Assembly: GCA_900316955.1 (NCBI GenBank) | Contig: ONEX01000002.1 | Coordinates: forward strand, 62,001-126,000 | Length of the DNA: 64,000 nt | Origin: an uncultured Bacteroidales bacterium | Lineage (GTDB): Bacteria; Bacteroidota; Bacteroidia; Bacteroidales; UBA932 | Direction: 5' to 3' | In this document: positions 51,760 to 60,872 of the stretch, in pieces | Numbering within the stretch: the stretch's first letter is position 1 | Layout: every line of letters starts with the position of its first letter | Program-made: the position numbers and the translations under genes | The notes under the pieces: model-generated | The model's input: the letters and a program-made list of their open reading frames with translations, nothing else | Database searches by the model: none | Told to the model about the DNA's origin: nothing

Positions 51760-54700
51760 TTATTTCAATAATTTGGGATAGCGGACAGTGAAACAGGCGC
51801 CCCCGAGGGTGAAAGATTTCGAGTAGCCGATCTCGCCGCCGCACCGTTCCACGATATTGCGGCAGATGGCCAGTCCGAGGCCCGTTCCGTGGGACTTGGT
51901 GGTGAAGTCCGGCGTGAACAGCTTCGCGCGGTTCTCCTCCTTCACGCCGGGGCCGTTGTCCTCGACCACGATGTCGTAGAAGCCGTCCTTCACGGAGTGG
52001 CGGAGGGAGACCACGACCTGGCCGTTCTCCCGGCCTTCCAGCGCCTGGACGGCGTTCGTCACCAGGTTCACCAGCACGCGGGTGAGCTGCGGCTTCGGGC
52101 CCGACACCTCGGCGCCTTCCAGCCCGTAATACTGGAAGGAGATGTCCTCCCGAGCGGAGAACATCGACACTTCCTCCCGGATGAGGGCGTCCAGGTCGAT
52201 CCGGACGGGCTCCTCGGAATAGAGCTTGGCGAAGGTGGAGAACTCGTTGGCGGTGTCCGCCAGGATGTCGATGTGCTCGAGGACGGTGGAGGAGACTTCC
52301 TCGAACTTGTCCTCCCAGCCCGGCCGTCCGGCCTGCTTCATCCGGATAAGCATCTGGAGCTGGAGCTTGATCGGGGTGAGCGGGTTCTTGATCTCGTGGG
52401 CCACCTGGCGGGCCATCGCGCTCCAGGCCTTGTCGCGCTCGGCCTGGGCCAGCTGCCGGGTGGAATCCGACAGGTCGTGGACCATCAGGTTGTAGGCCCG
52501 CACGAGGGAGGTCAGCTCGTCCTCCTGGTCGTAGATGATGTACTCGAGGTGGTCCACGTCGGAGACCTTCATCTTGCGGCCCATCTCGCTGAGCGGCCGG
52601 AACATCCTTCCGATGACCGCGACCGTGACCACGCGGGCGATCATCAGCAGGAGCAGGAACACCGTGATGATGGAGGCGATGTGCACGAGGGCCTCGTTCT
52701 CGAAGTCGTAACTCTGGTCGGTGTAAGGCGTGGAGGCGATGGCGACCATGTTGCCGTCCGCATTGAGGATGGGGGCGTAGAGGGCATAGAAACGGCGGTT
52801 GCCCCACCGCTCCAGCTCGATGCTGAACCGCCTGTGCTGGAGGACGATGCTGTAGTAGGCCTCCTCCGCGATCCGGCAGCCGGCCACCATCCGGTCATAG
52901 ATCTCCGGCGTGGTGGACAGGACCATGCGGCCGTCCGGCGTGAACAGGGTGATGTCGCACTTGAGGTCGTTCCCGGCGATCTCCACGGCGTTCTTCGCCG
53001 CCTGGGAGCGGAGGTCGTCCTCGTTCGCCGCGCCGCGCAGGCCGCCCTGCAGCATGGACTGCAGCGTCGTGATCCGGGAGGTCATGATGCTCTGGAGGTC
53101 CGCGTTGTTGCGGCGGTACACGAAGTACACGCTGAACGCCGCCATCGCCACGAGGGTGAGGATCAGGGACATGTACAGCACCACGTTGATCCGGGTGCGG
53201 TAATAGTTCCGCTCGCCGGAGCGGTTGCGGAGCGGGCGGAAGCCCAGCAGGGTGAGCAGCAGGTAGGCGACGATCCCGAACAGGACGGCTTCCACGATGT
53301 AGTTGAGGAGTTCCGTCTTCTCACGGGAAATCACCACCAGCTCGTCATCCGACACCTTCTGCAGGAAATGCATGTAACCGTCCAGGACGACACTCCCCTC
53401 TCCGACCGCCCCGACGACCTGGCGGAACCGGTCGGAAATCACGGTCGCATACGGGAAATCGCCCTTGTACAGCACCAGGTGGTCGTCCACGTACCGGGCG
53501 TAGGAATAGTACGGCGGGATGGAGACGCGGCCGGGCTCGTTCAGGCCCAGGAGGCTCAGGTAGCCGCGGTCCTCCCGGTTGGACTTGGATTCCACCAGCA
53601 CCAGGATCGAGGACGAACCGTAATCGTTGTTGAAATAGGTGAACAGGCCGGAATACTGCGCCCGGCTGTTGGTGCCGGTGCTGTAGAAGAAATGCGAATT
53701 GTCCGCGAGGCGCACCCCGCTCCGGATCCGCATGTTGAACAGGAAGTCCGCCGCGAGCGAAGGGGTGACGTTGACGACGGAGATGTCGTAATCCTGGGAA
53801 ATCCGGGTCAGGTAGGAGTTCACCAGACGCCCCCGGATCATCTCGTGGCTGTTGTCCAGCAGGGAGAGCGCGCCAATCACGGAGTCGCCCGCGATGGCGC
53901 CTTCCGCCGCCCGCAGCTGGAGTTCCAGGCTGATGTCCCGGTCCATCGCGAGGCGGTTCGCCCACACTTCCACCCGGTTCTTCTCCTTCTGGAAGCCGTA
54001 CATGGAGGACGCGACCGCGAAGTACGCGCCGGCGACGACGGCGAACACCAGCCGCCCGGTCCGCGAGAAGATGTCGTAGCGGAACCCCGTCAGGCGGCGC
54101 AGGAGCGGGGAAATCAGCTGGAACAGCAGCGGGATGGTGAGCGTCAGGGCCAGGAAGGACAGGTACACGACCGCCGTATAGCCGTCGATCAGATTGACCT
54201 TATAGAGTTCCAGGCAGATGCCGGAGTTGAAGACGATGCTCTTGAAGGTCGTATGGATGTACAGGCAGATGGCGACGATGAGGGCCACGTCCGCGACGAC
54301 CACGACGATGCCCCGCACGCGCGCGTCCTTCCGGCGGAACCGGCGCAGCAGGGTCCAGCGGATGGAGTACAGCGAAAGGACGAGGGCGGTGATGAGCAGG
54401 TTCACCAGCACGACCGCCCCGAGCGAGTAGAAGAAGGGGCCGTCGGCATAGAGCAACGGGGAGAACAGCTGAGACGCCTGCCCGAGCTGCCGGCCGTACA
54501 GGTAGATTCCGCCGATGAACGCCGTCTGGAGGAGGCCGGCCGCCAGAGCCGCAGGGACCGTCGGCTTCACGTTCAGGAGGAGGAGCGTCCCGGCGAGGAA
54601 CAGGATGATGGACAGCCAGAACAGGACGACATTGAGGCGTTCCGGCTCGGAGACGGTTTCCGCCGCGATCTTGAACACCGGCGCCCCGTTCGCCACCACG

Positions 54701-55275
54701 GGGACGCCCACGCTCGCCGTGAGCGGCTGGACCGAATACCGGTCGCTCAGGCGGAAGCGCGGATTCACCCCGTTGAAGGGGCTGGATTTCAGCTCGTTGA
54801 TCACTTCCAGGCCCACGATGACGGTGAGGTCCCCTTCCCGGATGGAGCGGGCCAGGAACCACTTCGGGCCGTAATTGACATAGGTCACGGCCGACGATAG
54901 CGCGGCGAGCGGCGAGGCCGCGTTGCTGCGGCCGTCACCCAGCCGCTGGATGAGGGTCCGGGGGCGGATGTCGTCGTTCCGGAGCGGGAACTGATGGGCC
55001 CAGGACTGGAGGGTGTCCTCCCGGTACCGGTACACGACCATGTCCTCCGGCAAGTCCTCCAGGCGGAGCCAGGCTACCGGATCGGCCTCCAGGGCCTGCC
55101 GGGCATAGTCGTCCAGCAGGGCGAGCCGCTTCTCCACCCGGCGGCCGAGGTCGCGGGCCGTGGAGGCGGTGTCCGGGTGCGACTGGTTCGCCAACAGGGA
55201 GGCCACCAGCAGCGCCAGGGCGACGGAAACGACCGCCACCCCCGCCCAGAACCGTATGCGGAGGGTCTTACTCAT
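51760..55275 (-). CDS. Large membrane sensor histidine kinase, NtrY-like
   Basis: 1171 aa from MSKTLRIRFW at 55275. An N-terminal signal anchor (about 8-27) is followed by a periplasmic region, a block of seven or eight membrane helices (about 185-410), a second periplasmic region, one helix, and a sensor segment (about 680-870), then HAMP near 880-940. The kinase core has the H box VAHEIKNPLTPIKLQL, N box NLVTNAVQAL, and G boxes DNGPGVKEE and GTGLGLAI. It overlaps rlmH by 8 bp. NtrY kinases usually partner sigma54-type response regulators; the one at 61332-62480 is a candidate but is not adjacent. Confidence 0.88.
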   Translation of the reverse strand: MSKTLRIRFWAGVAVVSVALALLVASLLANQSHPDTASTARDLGRRVEKRLALLDDYARQALEADPVAWLRLEDLPEDMVVYRYREDTLQSWAHQFPLRNDDIRPRTLIQRLGDGRSNAASPLAALSSAVTYVNYGPKWFLARSIREGDLTVIVGLEVINELKSSPFNGVNPRFRLSDRYSVQPLTASVGVPVVANGAPVFKIAAETVSEPERLNVVLFWLSIILFLAGTLLLLNVKPTVPAALAAGLLQTAFIGGIYLYGRQLGQASQLFSPLLYADGPFFYSLGAVVLVNLLITALVLSLYSIRWTLLRRFRRKDARVRGIVVVVADVALIVAICLYIHTTFKSIVFNSGICLELYKVNLIDGYTAVVYLSFLALTLTIPLLFQLISPLLRRLTGFRYDIFSRTGRLVFAVVAGAYFAVASSMYGFQKEKNRVEVWANRLAMDRDISLELQLRAAEGAIAGDSVIGALSLLDNSHEMIRGRLVNSYLTRISQDYDISVVNVTPSLAADFLFNMRIRSGVRLADNSHFFYSTGTNSRAQYSGLFTYFNNDYGSSSILVLVESKSNREDRGYLSLLGLNEPGRVSIPPYYSYARYVDDHLVLYKGDFPYATVISDRFRQVVGAVGEGSVVLDGYMHFLQKVSDDELVVISREKTELLNYIVEAVLFGIVAYLLLTLLGFRPLRNRSGERNYYRTRINVVLYMSLILTLVAMAAFSVYFVYRRNNADLQSIMTSRITTLQSMLQGGLRGAANEDDLRSQAAKNAVEIAGNDLKCDITLFTPDGRMVLSTTPEIYDRMVAGCRIAEEAYYSIVLQHRRFSIELERWGNRRFYALYAPILNADGNMVAIASTPYTDQSYDFENEALVHIASIITVFLLLLMIARVVTVAVIGRMFRPLSEMGRKMKVSDVDHLEYIIYDQEDELTSLVRAYNLMVHDLSDSTRQLAQAERDKAWSAMARQVAHEIKNPLTPIKLQLQMLIRMKQAGRPGWEDKFEEVSSTVLEHIDILADTANEFSTFAKLYSEEPVRIDLDALIREEVSMFSAREDISFQYYGLEGAEVSGPKPQLTRVLVNLVTNAVQALEGRENGQVVVSLRHSVKDGFYDIVVEDNGPGVKEENRAKLFTPDFTTKSHGTGLGLAICRNIVERCGGEIGYSKSFTLGGACFTVRYPKLLK

Positions 55276-55741
55276 GGTGATAGGGCTCCCCCTTGATGAT
55301 GGTGAAAGCCCGGTACAGCTGCTCTGCAAAAATCGTTCTCACCATCTGGTGGGAGAACGTCATCCGCGACAGGGAGACGAGGCCTTCGGCCCGGTCATAG
55401 ACTTTCTTGGAGAATCCGTAGGCGCCGCCGATGACGAACACCAGCGACTTCCCGCCGCGCGCGAGCCGCTGCCGGATCCAGTCCGCCCACTCGACGGACC
55501 GGTACTCCTTGCCGCGCTCGTCCAGCAGGACGACGGCGTCGCCGGGGGCCACCTGCCTCAGGATCAGCTCCCCTTCCTTCTCCTTGATCTGCTCCTGCGT
55601 GAAGGCCGATACGTTCTTCAGCTGGGGGATTTCCACGACGGAGAAGGGCACATAGTGCTTCAGCCTGGACACATAAAGGTCCAGGCCGTCTTTCACCCAC
55701 TGCACGTCGGTCCGGCCGACTGTCACGAGTTTGACGTCCAT
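55268..55741 (-). CDS. rlmH: 23S rRNA pseudouridine-1915 N3-methyltransferase RlmH
   Basis: 157 aa from MDVKLVTVGRT at 55741, the family's usual length. SPOUT methyltransferase with the trefoil-knot segments VFVIGGAYGFSKKVY and SLSRMTFSHQMVRTIFAEQLYRA. It methylates the pseudouridine at 1915 in 70S ribosomes. A TATCTTTG box ends 7 nt before the ATG, so the leader is extremely short. Confidence 0.96.
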   Translation of the reverse strand: MDVKLVTVGRTDVQWVKDGLDLYVSRLKHYVPFSVVEIPQLKNVSAFTQEQIKEKEGELILRQVAPGDAVVLLDERGKEYRSVEWADWIRQRLARGGKSLVFVIGGAYGFSKKVYDRAEGLVSLSRMTFSHQMVRTIFAEQLYRAFTIIKGEPYHHE

Positions 55742-55748
55742 TCTTTCG

Positions 55749-55756
55749 CAAAGATA
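55749..55756 (-). promoter_or_regulatory. -7 box close to rlmH start
   Basis: TATCTTTG on the minus strand, 7 nt before the rlmH ATG. Confidence 0.45.
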
Positions 55757-55792
55757 CGCTTTCGGCTCGGTATTTGCAAGCAATAAACGCCG

Positions 55793-56206
55793 ATGAAACG
55801 GTTGTTCACAACGCTTGCAGCCCTCCTGCTGCTTACCGTTACGGGGCTCTCCGCCCAGGACAAAGGCTACGACGTCTTCGTCCCCATCGGCAAATACATT
55901 GCCCAAGGGGACGCCTCCAGCCTCTCCGCCTGGTTCGCCGACAATCTGGAAGTCTCCATCATCTCCTCCACCCGCAACTGCTCCAAGACCCAGGCCCGCC
56001 AGATCGTCAAGACCTTCTTCGACGCCTACACCCCGCGCTCCTTCGACATCTCCCACAAGGCCTCCCGCTCCAACATGAAATACGCCCTGGGCCAGCTCAG
56101 CGCCGGCGGCGAAGTCTTCGTCGTCACCATCTTCGTCTCCTCCAAGGCGGACGGGACCTACCAGATCCAGCAGTTCAAAATCGACCGGCAAACCGCGGTC
56201 TATTAA
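55793..56206 (+). CDS. DUF4783 secreted protein
   Basis: 137 aa with a signal peptide (LLLLTVTGLSAQ). The remainder is a small alpha/beta domain like the SnoaL/NTF2 fold: FVPIGKYIAQGDASSLSAWF and QIQQFKIDRQ are typical of DUF4783, a Bacteroidetes family. Function unknown, likely periplasmic. Divergent from rlmH, and 86 bp upstream of efp. Confidence 0.85.
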   Translation: MKRLFTTLAALLLLTVTGLSAQDKGYDVFVPIGKYIAQGDASSLSAWFADNLEVSIISSTRNCSKTQARQIVKTFFDAYTPRSFDISHKASRSNMKYALGQLSAGGEVFVVTIFVSSKADGTYQIQQFKIDRQTAVY

Positions 56207-56213
56207 CGAAAAT

Positions 56214-56244
56214 TTGCATAAAACCTTGTAAATCGTTATTTTTG
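56214..56244 (+). promoter_or_regulatory. Promoter of efp
   Basis: TTG at 56214-56216, 20 nt, TATTTTTG at 56237-56244, 48 nt before the start codon. Confidence 0.65.
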
Positions 56245-56292
56245 TGGGTTGAATTGTGAGACCGACGATTTTTAACGATTAAAACTATATTT

Positions 56293-56862
56293 ATGGCAAC
56301 AACAGCTGACCTCAAGAACGGAATGTACATCATGTTCAACGGCAAGCCCTGCGTCGTGGTGTATTTCCAGCACGTGAAACCCGGCAAGGGTCCCGCCTTC
56401 GTCAAGACGAAACTCCGCAACCTCGAAAACGGCCGCATCCTGGAGAACACCTTCACCGCGGGCGTCAAGCTCGACACCATCACCGTGGAGCGCCGCCCCT
56501 ACCAGTATCTGTACGATGACGGCGAGGCCTTCAACTTCATGCACGAAGAGACCTACGAGCAGATCACCCTTCCCCACGACGTCGTGGAGAACGCGGACCT
56601 CATGAAGGAAGGCCAGCGCGTGGAGATGATGTTCCTCACCGAGCCCGAGGAGCGCTGCCTCACCTGCGAGCTCCCCACCTACGTGACCCTCGAAGTCACC
56701 TACAGCGAGCCCGCCGTGAAGGGCAACACCGCCTCCACCTCCGCCCTCAAGGAAGTCACCCTGGAGACCGGCGCCAAGATCATGGTTCCCCTCTTCATCG
56801 AGACCGGCGAAGTCATCACCGTCAACACCACCGACCGCTCCTACGGCCAGCGCGTGAAATAA
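56293..56862 (+). CDS. efp: Elongation factor P
   Basis: 189 aa, three beta-barrel domains. It relieves ribosome stalling at consecutive prolines. The tip loop is KPGKGPAF, whose Lys (residue 34 region) is the modified position in E. coli type EF-P. Whether it is modified here is unknown; no epmA/epmB genes are in the window. It has its own promoter and terminator. Confidence 0.97.
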   Translation: MATTADLKNGMYIMFNGKPCVVVYFQHVKPGKGPAFVKTKLRNLENGRILENTFTAGVKLDTITVERRPYQYLYDDGEAFNFMHEETYEQITLPHDVVENADLMKEGQRVEMMFLTEPEERCLTCELPTYVTLEVTYSEPAVKGNTASTSALKEVTLETGAKIMVPLFIETGEVITVNTTDRSYGQRVK

Positions 56863-56884
56863 GTTTTCCGCTTTAAGACGACGA

Positions 56885-56911
56885 AGCCGACCCTCCCGGG
56901 CCGGCTTTTTT
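56885..56911 (+). terminator. efp terminator
   Basis: Arms AGCCGACCC and GGGCCGGCT around TCCC, with one mismatch, then TTTTTT. Confidence 0.85.
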
Positions 56912-57073
56912 CGTGGGTTCAGGGGCTGTGCGCGCGTTTTGCACCTCCCGCCCATCGTCCCCATCGTGCCCATCGTCCCATCACGTGGGAGGCAAGTCAC
57001 GTTTCCCCCCGCTTTTTCGTGCCCATCGTCCCAGCTCCGGGACCGCAAGCCACGCCCGATCCCTCCTCCCGTC

Positions 57074-57094
57074 ATTCCCGGCTCGACCGGGAAT
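57074..57094. repeat. 21-bp dispersed palindrome
   Basis: ATTCCCGG, CTCGA, CCGGGAAT. The same family as 28614-28634; a third, imperfect copy is at 57335-57355. Part of the 558-bp gene-free stretch 56863-57420, which holds only repeats and terminators. Confidence 0.8.
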
Positions 57095-57114
57095 CTCCCG
57101 AACACCCCGCACCC

Positions 57115-57290
57115 CGTCCTGGCCCCAGTTCACCGGGGTTGGGAACCAGTTACTTTGTAACACACTGATTATCAGCAAGTTTCAAACAGCCCAACGCCCA
57201 ACCCCTTCCCAATCTGGCAGGTTGGGAGCCCGGCATTTTACAACTCACTTACTACCAATCTCTTACAAAGCGAAAGGTTCCCAACCCCTC
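57115..57290. repeat. 176-bp direct repeat, left copy
   Basis: From CGTCCTGGCCCCAGTTCACC to CCAACCCCTC. A copy of the same length and orientation lies at 61003-61178, nearly 90% identical by eye. The two bracket a peptide gene and two lipoprotein genes. The unit includes GTTACTTTGTAAC and the GGTTGGGAGCCCGGCATTTT segment. No reading frame is common to both copies. Confidence 0.92.
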
Positions 57291-57350
57291 CCGTCATTCC
57301 CGGTCCCCTACCGTCATTTCCGGTCCCCTACCGTCATTTTCGGCTCGACC
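57291..57350. repeat. 20-bp tandem units
   Basis: Three units starting at 57291, 57311 and 57331: CCGTCATTCCCGGTCCCCTA, one near-identical copy, then a divergent one that leads into the 21-bp palindrome. Confidence 0.85.
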
Positions 57351-57392
57351 GGGAATCTCCCGAGCACACCGACCGCGTCCGGGAAAAAGAAA

Positions 57393-57411
57393 GGCGGGCA
57401 CCCGGCCCGCC
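57393..57411 (-). terminator. Terminator of the lipoprotein operon
   Basis: GGCGGGC and GCCCGCC arms with a 5-nt loop; on the minus strand the stem is followed by TTTCTTTTT. Confidence 0.8.
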
Positions 57412-57420
57412 TATGGAAGA

Positions 57421-59106
57421 TCAATGATAATAGTCAAAGTCAATCCTGTCCAACCAGATGCTTTCCCGGCTCTCTATCAGCAGATAGGCCTTCCCATCGG
57501 CTTGGAATTGTTTGTTTCCATAAACCAGGGTATAAGGAAGAGGCTCCTCGGATTCGTGGGGATGGCCGTCGACATACGGCTCGTCAGAAGCATAGACTTG
57601 GAATTCCGCCGTATTATTATTGCGAGGCGTCACCAACACCGTGCCCAGATGAAGCGGATTCTTCGTCCAGAAGGCCCATGTCTGTTCCCGGCTGGGGGAA
57701 GCGTTCCATCCTGTACTGTAATACATATTCCGGTATCCATATGTGATGCTTTGGTACGAGAACTCGTAGTTATAATCCTGATAACCTGTCTCGGGGAGCA
57801 TCCCGCCCGTAATGGTCTGGTGGAGAGGAAGAGCGATGTCCAGATTGCACTCTAAGTAATCCGGCTGGGAAACCTTGCCGGGCACCGCAAAAGCGCGGAT
57901 ATAGAGCGTGTACTCTCCGGCCGACAATCCTTGGCCGATGACCGCCTCCCACCGCGTTCCGTCCGGAGTAAGCGTCAGCGGCGCATTGAAATAATGCCGC
58001 TGGTCATCCTCGTCCATCAGGAAAATCTCATAGGTGTACAGGTCCGGATCGTCGGAAGCCGGCCAGGAAACGGTCAGTCCGTTCGTGCCGTTCGTGGCGG
58101 GATTGGTATAATAGTAGACGGTTTCCGGATCCGGATTCTCGACGTCGGGATTGGAGAACTTGACATTGAAGGTAGTCAGCCCGCCTTCCATAAAATCAAG
58201 TTTTTTCTGCTCCGCAAGGGCCCGGAAGGAAATCTTACGATGCTTGAACCACGAGGATTGCACACCGGGCGTAACCCCATCCAACTGTAAATCGATAACC
58301 CTGGAAACACCAGACATGCACCGCAGCCACACGACGGCACATCCATCCTGGCCGACGACAAGGCCCCCGGCCGGCAAATGCGTGTAGTCGAATTGGATGG
58401 CGTCGGTGCCATCCGTGCCTTTCACGAGCATCTCGGCGGGATAATACTCCAGATGATAGCCGGCCTGACGCCCGAAATCGATCTGTCCGCTCTCGATGAC
58501 AGCGCCGGCCGGAAGACCGGTGAGAACCATTTTCACGATGGTTCCTACCCGGGCGAACTCGAAAGTCATCTGGACCTCATCCCCTGGACGGCGGTCCATA
58601 TAGACAGCCTTGGAAAGCAGCAGGTCCGCCTTCGGATCGAAACAATTGACGGAAGGATGCTGAATGGTCGGGAACTCCAGACCGAGATAAAGCTGTCCGT
58701 GTTCATTGTAGTACCCGAGCGGATATTCCCAGTCATTATCCTCATGCGGAGGATACATGGCGGTATAGGAAAGGCGGCCCGGAAGACTCTCTCTTTCTTC
58801 CAGGTTTACGGTAAACACGGCCTCCTCCGCATCCGCGGTCAAACGATTTGATTTATAAGTCTCACAGGCATCATAAGACAGGGCCGGACACCCCTCGATA
58901 AGTGCAATGCGGTCTCCCGCCTTCCACTTGAAACTGAATGATCCCTCGCCTTCTTCCATCGTGGTCCGGGTCCCGGCCATTTTGGCCACGACCGTAACGG
59001 TCGTTGCATTCGAATCACGGGTGTCGACGGTTTCGGGGACCATTTCCCGGGAGCAGGCCGCCACGATACCCAGCGCGGCCAGCATATAAAGAACTTGCTT
59101 TTTCAT
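57421..59106 (-). CDS. Fimbrillin-like lipoprotein with Fn3-like and C-terminal beta domain
   Basis: 561 aa from MKKQVLYMLAALG at 59106, which gives a lipoprotein signal ending IVAAC; longer upstream frame overlaps the preceding gene. An Mfa/fimbrillin-like region (about 30-310) with FDPKADLLLSKAV is followed by an Fn3-like domain (about 330-430) and a C-terminal beta domain (about 435-561). No enzyme motif is seen. Probably a surface adhesin or binding protein. It starts 1 bp after the 493-aa lipoprotein stop, so both share an operon. The conserved FDPKADxLxS segment is also in the 839-aa and 493-aa proteins, evidence that they are paralogues. Confidence 0.82.
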   Translation of the reverse strand: MKKQVLYMLAALGIVAACSREMVPETVDTRDSNATTVTVVAKMAGTRTTMEEGEGSFSFKWKAGDRIALIEGCPALSYDACETYKSNRLTADAEEAVFTVNLEERESLPGRLSYTAMYPPHEDNDWEYPLGYYNEHGQLYLGLEFPTIQHPSVNCFDPKADLLLSKAVYMDRRPGDEVQMTFEFARVGTIVKMVLTGLPAGAVIESGQIDFGRQAGYHLEYYPAEMLVKGTDGTDAIQFDYTHLPAGGLVVGQDGCAVVWLRCMSGVSRVIDLQLDGVTPGVQSSWFKHRKISFRALAEQKKLDFMEGGLTTFNVKFSNPDVENPDPETVYYYTNPATNGTNGLTVSWPASDDPDLYTYEIFLMDEDDQRHYFNAPLTLTPDGTRWEAVIGQGLSAGEYTLYIRAFAVPGKVSQPDYLECNLDIALPLHQTITGGMLPETGYQDYNYEFSYQSITYGYRNMYYSTGWNASPSREQTWAFWTKNPLHLGTVLVTPRNNNTAEFQVYASDEPYVDGHPHESEEPLPYTLVYGNKQFQADGKAYLLIESRESIWLDRIDFDYYH

Positions 59107-59107
59107 A

Positions 59108-60589
59108 TCAATACGTCCCTCCTTCGACATAGTTATCAGCGTTGATGCCGCCGCCGGGCTTATTGTCCTCACCAAAATTCCCTTCCAGGGACCGGTCTCC
59201 GGCACCGAGAACCACCGTCACGGGAATGGACTTGGTATATCCTTCAGGCAGCGATACGGTAAGCACCCCATCACCCGGTTTGATCCCATGAAGAATGATC
59301 CTGCGAATCCCTTGGTCGGAATCATACCAGACCTGAGACAAATTCATGCGGAACGCCTCAGAACCGCTTGAATTTAAAGCAATTTCTTCAAAGTCCCCAG
59401 GAAGATCCATATTGACAGGTTCGATATCCAAATAGATATCCTTTCCGATTTCAATGGTCAGAGATTCCACCGGGACATCTTCATAGAAGTCTCCACTGTC
59501 TTCCCACGTTGCCAAGAAAGAAAGGCCGTACCGCAGATAGCTGGTTCCATTCACGCCGTCGTCGAACAGGCCTATGTTGAGGGTGGTCATGCGGGACGGC
59601 TGCAAGGCGACGTCCGCCGGGAGGATGATGTTACGTTCGATGATGTAGTCGTCGGTTACGACCTGGATGTACAGCGGGTTGTCCGTCTGCTTCAAAATGG
59701 CGGGAAGAGTAACGAAGAAAGTGGCCGCCCCCTCTTCCTCGATGATGTATGTCGTCTCGTCCGTGTATTCAGCGATGACGTATTCACTGCCCCAATACTG
59801 AATGGCAAGGTCTGAACCGTCCCCTGTAAAACTGCAATCTACAATTCCGGACAGGGGCGTTCTGGTCTCATTTTCACCTTCACCGTCGGCCGGAGCGACC
59901 AAAATAACCTGGCGGACATGCTGGCCGGCGAGCGGGAACGCCGAGCCGGCGCCCTGCTTGTCCTGCAGGACCACCCGGACGATCGCGACCGGCCGGGAGA
60001 ACGCCACATTGACGGTCGTCTGTCCCTCCGCGATTTCTATCGGGGCTGAGACCAAGAAATCCGACTTCGGGTCAAAGGAATCCCGACGAGGATGCTGGAC
60101 GGTTTGGACCCACCCCTCAACAGTGGGGGTCAAAGCCCTGTCAAAGCCGATATAGGCGCCATAAGAATCTTGCACTACATTGTCATCTTCATCATAGACA
60201 GAGTCATGCCATGCAGGATAATACGCCACGTACGTTCCGGCAGGAGCCGAACCGGTAAACGCACGCGAAAACGAACGCGAATCCGCCGTAGCGGAAAATA
60301 GACGACCATCAGGATAGTAATATCCATCAGAATCAAATTCGGGATTACCCGGATTCAAATTCCCCAGTTCGATGGTTTCCATGCCCGCCGACCAAAAAGG
60401 ACGGAACTGGTTCACTTCCGGATCGAAGAATACCTCCGTGCGAGTCTCCGGATTGCCGGCGATCAAGGTCACGTCCAGCAGCTTCTCGCCCACCTCCGGC
60501 TCCTCCGAAGGCTTCTCGGTGACGGCCGGCTCCCGGCCACAGGCCGCGACAGTTATCAAGGCCGCAGCAAGATAAAGAATCCTCTTCAT
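59108..60589 (-). CDS. Fimbrillin-like surface lipoprotein
   Basis: 493 aa with a lipoprotein signal ending TVAAC. The fimbrillin/Mfa-like region has FDPKSDFLVSAPIEI near 150 and continues to about 345; a C-terminal beta domain follows. No catalytic motif is seen. Near the end, the acidic EGNFGEDNKPGGGINADNY is Gly- and Asn-rich. It sits 12 bp after the 66-aa peptide gene and 1 bp before the next lipoprotein, so three genes form one unit. Function is inferred only from family likeness; it could be a minor fimbrial subunit or a surface binding protein. Confidence 0.82.
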   Translation of the reverse strand: MKRILYLAAALITVAACGREPAVTEKPSEEPEVGEKLLDVTLIAGNPETRTEVFFDPEVNQFRPFWSAGMETIELGNLNPGNPEFDSDGYYYPDGRLFSATADSRSFSRAFTGSAPAGTYVAYYPAWHDSVYDEDDNVVQDSYGAYIGFDRALTPTVEGWVQTVQHPRRDSFDPKSDFLVSAPIEIAEGQTTVNVAFSRPVAIVRVVLQDKQGAGSAFPLAGQHVRQVILVAPADGEGENETRTPLSGIVDCSFTGDGSDLAIQYWGSEYVIAEYTDETTYIIEEEGAATFFVTLPAILKQTDNPLYIQVVTDDYIIERNIILPADVALQPSRMTTLNIGLFDDGVNGTSYLRYGLSFLATWEDSGDFYEDVPVESLTIEIGKDIYLDIEPVNMDLPGDFEEIALNSSGSEAFRMNLSQVWYDSDQGIRRIILHGIKPGDGVLTVSLPEGYTKSIPVTVVLGAGDRSLEGNFGEDNKPGGGINADNYVEGGTY

Positions 60590-60601
60590 AAGGCGCCGGG
60601 A

Positions 60602-60802
60602 TTAAAGGTCGATGGTGCCGCCGTCGAAATCATTCGGATCGTCCGGCGCGCCGGAGGTTCCGGAAGTTCCAATGATCCGGTCATCCAAGGTAGATTTCGT
60701 CGTGTTGCTCAGGATGCACTCCTCGAAAGAGACAAGAATCTCCTCCGCCAGCGGGCATTCGTACGCCAACGGACGCGAACCCGAAGTGTGTTTTGCTGTC
60801 AT
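60602..60802 (-). CDS. Small peptide gene upstream of lipoproteins (66 aa)
   Basis: The core LAYECPLAEEILVSFEECIL aligns without gaps with the peptides at 2290-2430 and 9770-9907. The N-terminal extension (MTAKHTSGSRP) and the longer Thr/Ser/Gly/Asp-rich tail ending DFDGGTIDL are its own. No signal peptide. First gene of the operon, 39 nt from a TAACTTTG box, and 12 bp before the 493-aa lipoprotein. Confidence 0.72.
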   Translation of the reverse strand: MTAKHTSGSRPLAYECPLAEEILVSFEECILSNTTKSTLDDRIIGTSGTSGAPDDPNDFDGGTIDL

Positions 60803-60841
60803 GATAATCCAGGGGTTGAGTGATTAATCCTACTAACGGGG

Positions 60842-60872
60842 CAAAGTTAGGAAATAATTCACTGAGATTCAA
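60842..60872 (-). promoter_or_regulatory. Promoter of the peptide-lipoprotein operon
   Basis: Minus strand: TTG at 60872-60870, 20 nt, TAACTTTG at 60849-60842, then a leader of about 39 nt. The layout matches the promoter at 9949-9979. Confidence 0.65.

Noticed and set aside
55742..56191. Upstream extension of the rlmH frame
   Set aside because: It overlaps the DUF4783 gene on the other strand; 157 aa is the RlmH family length.
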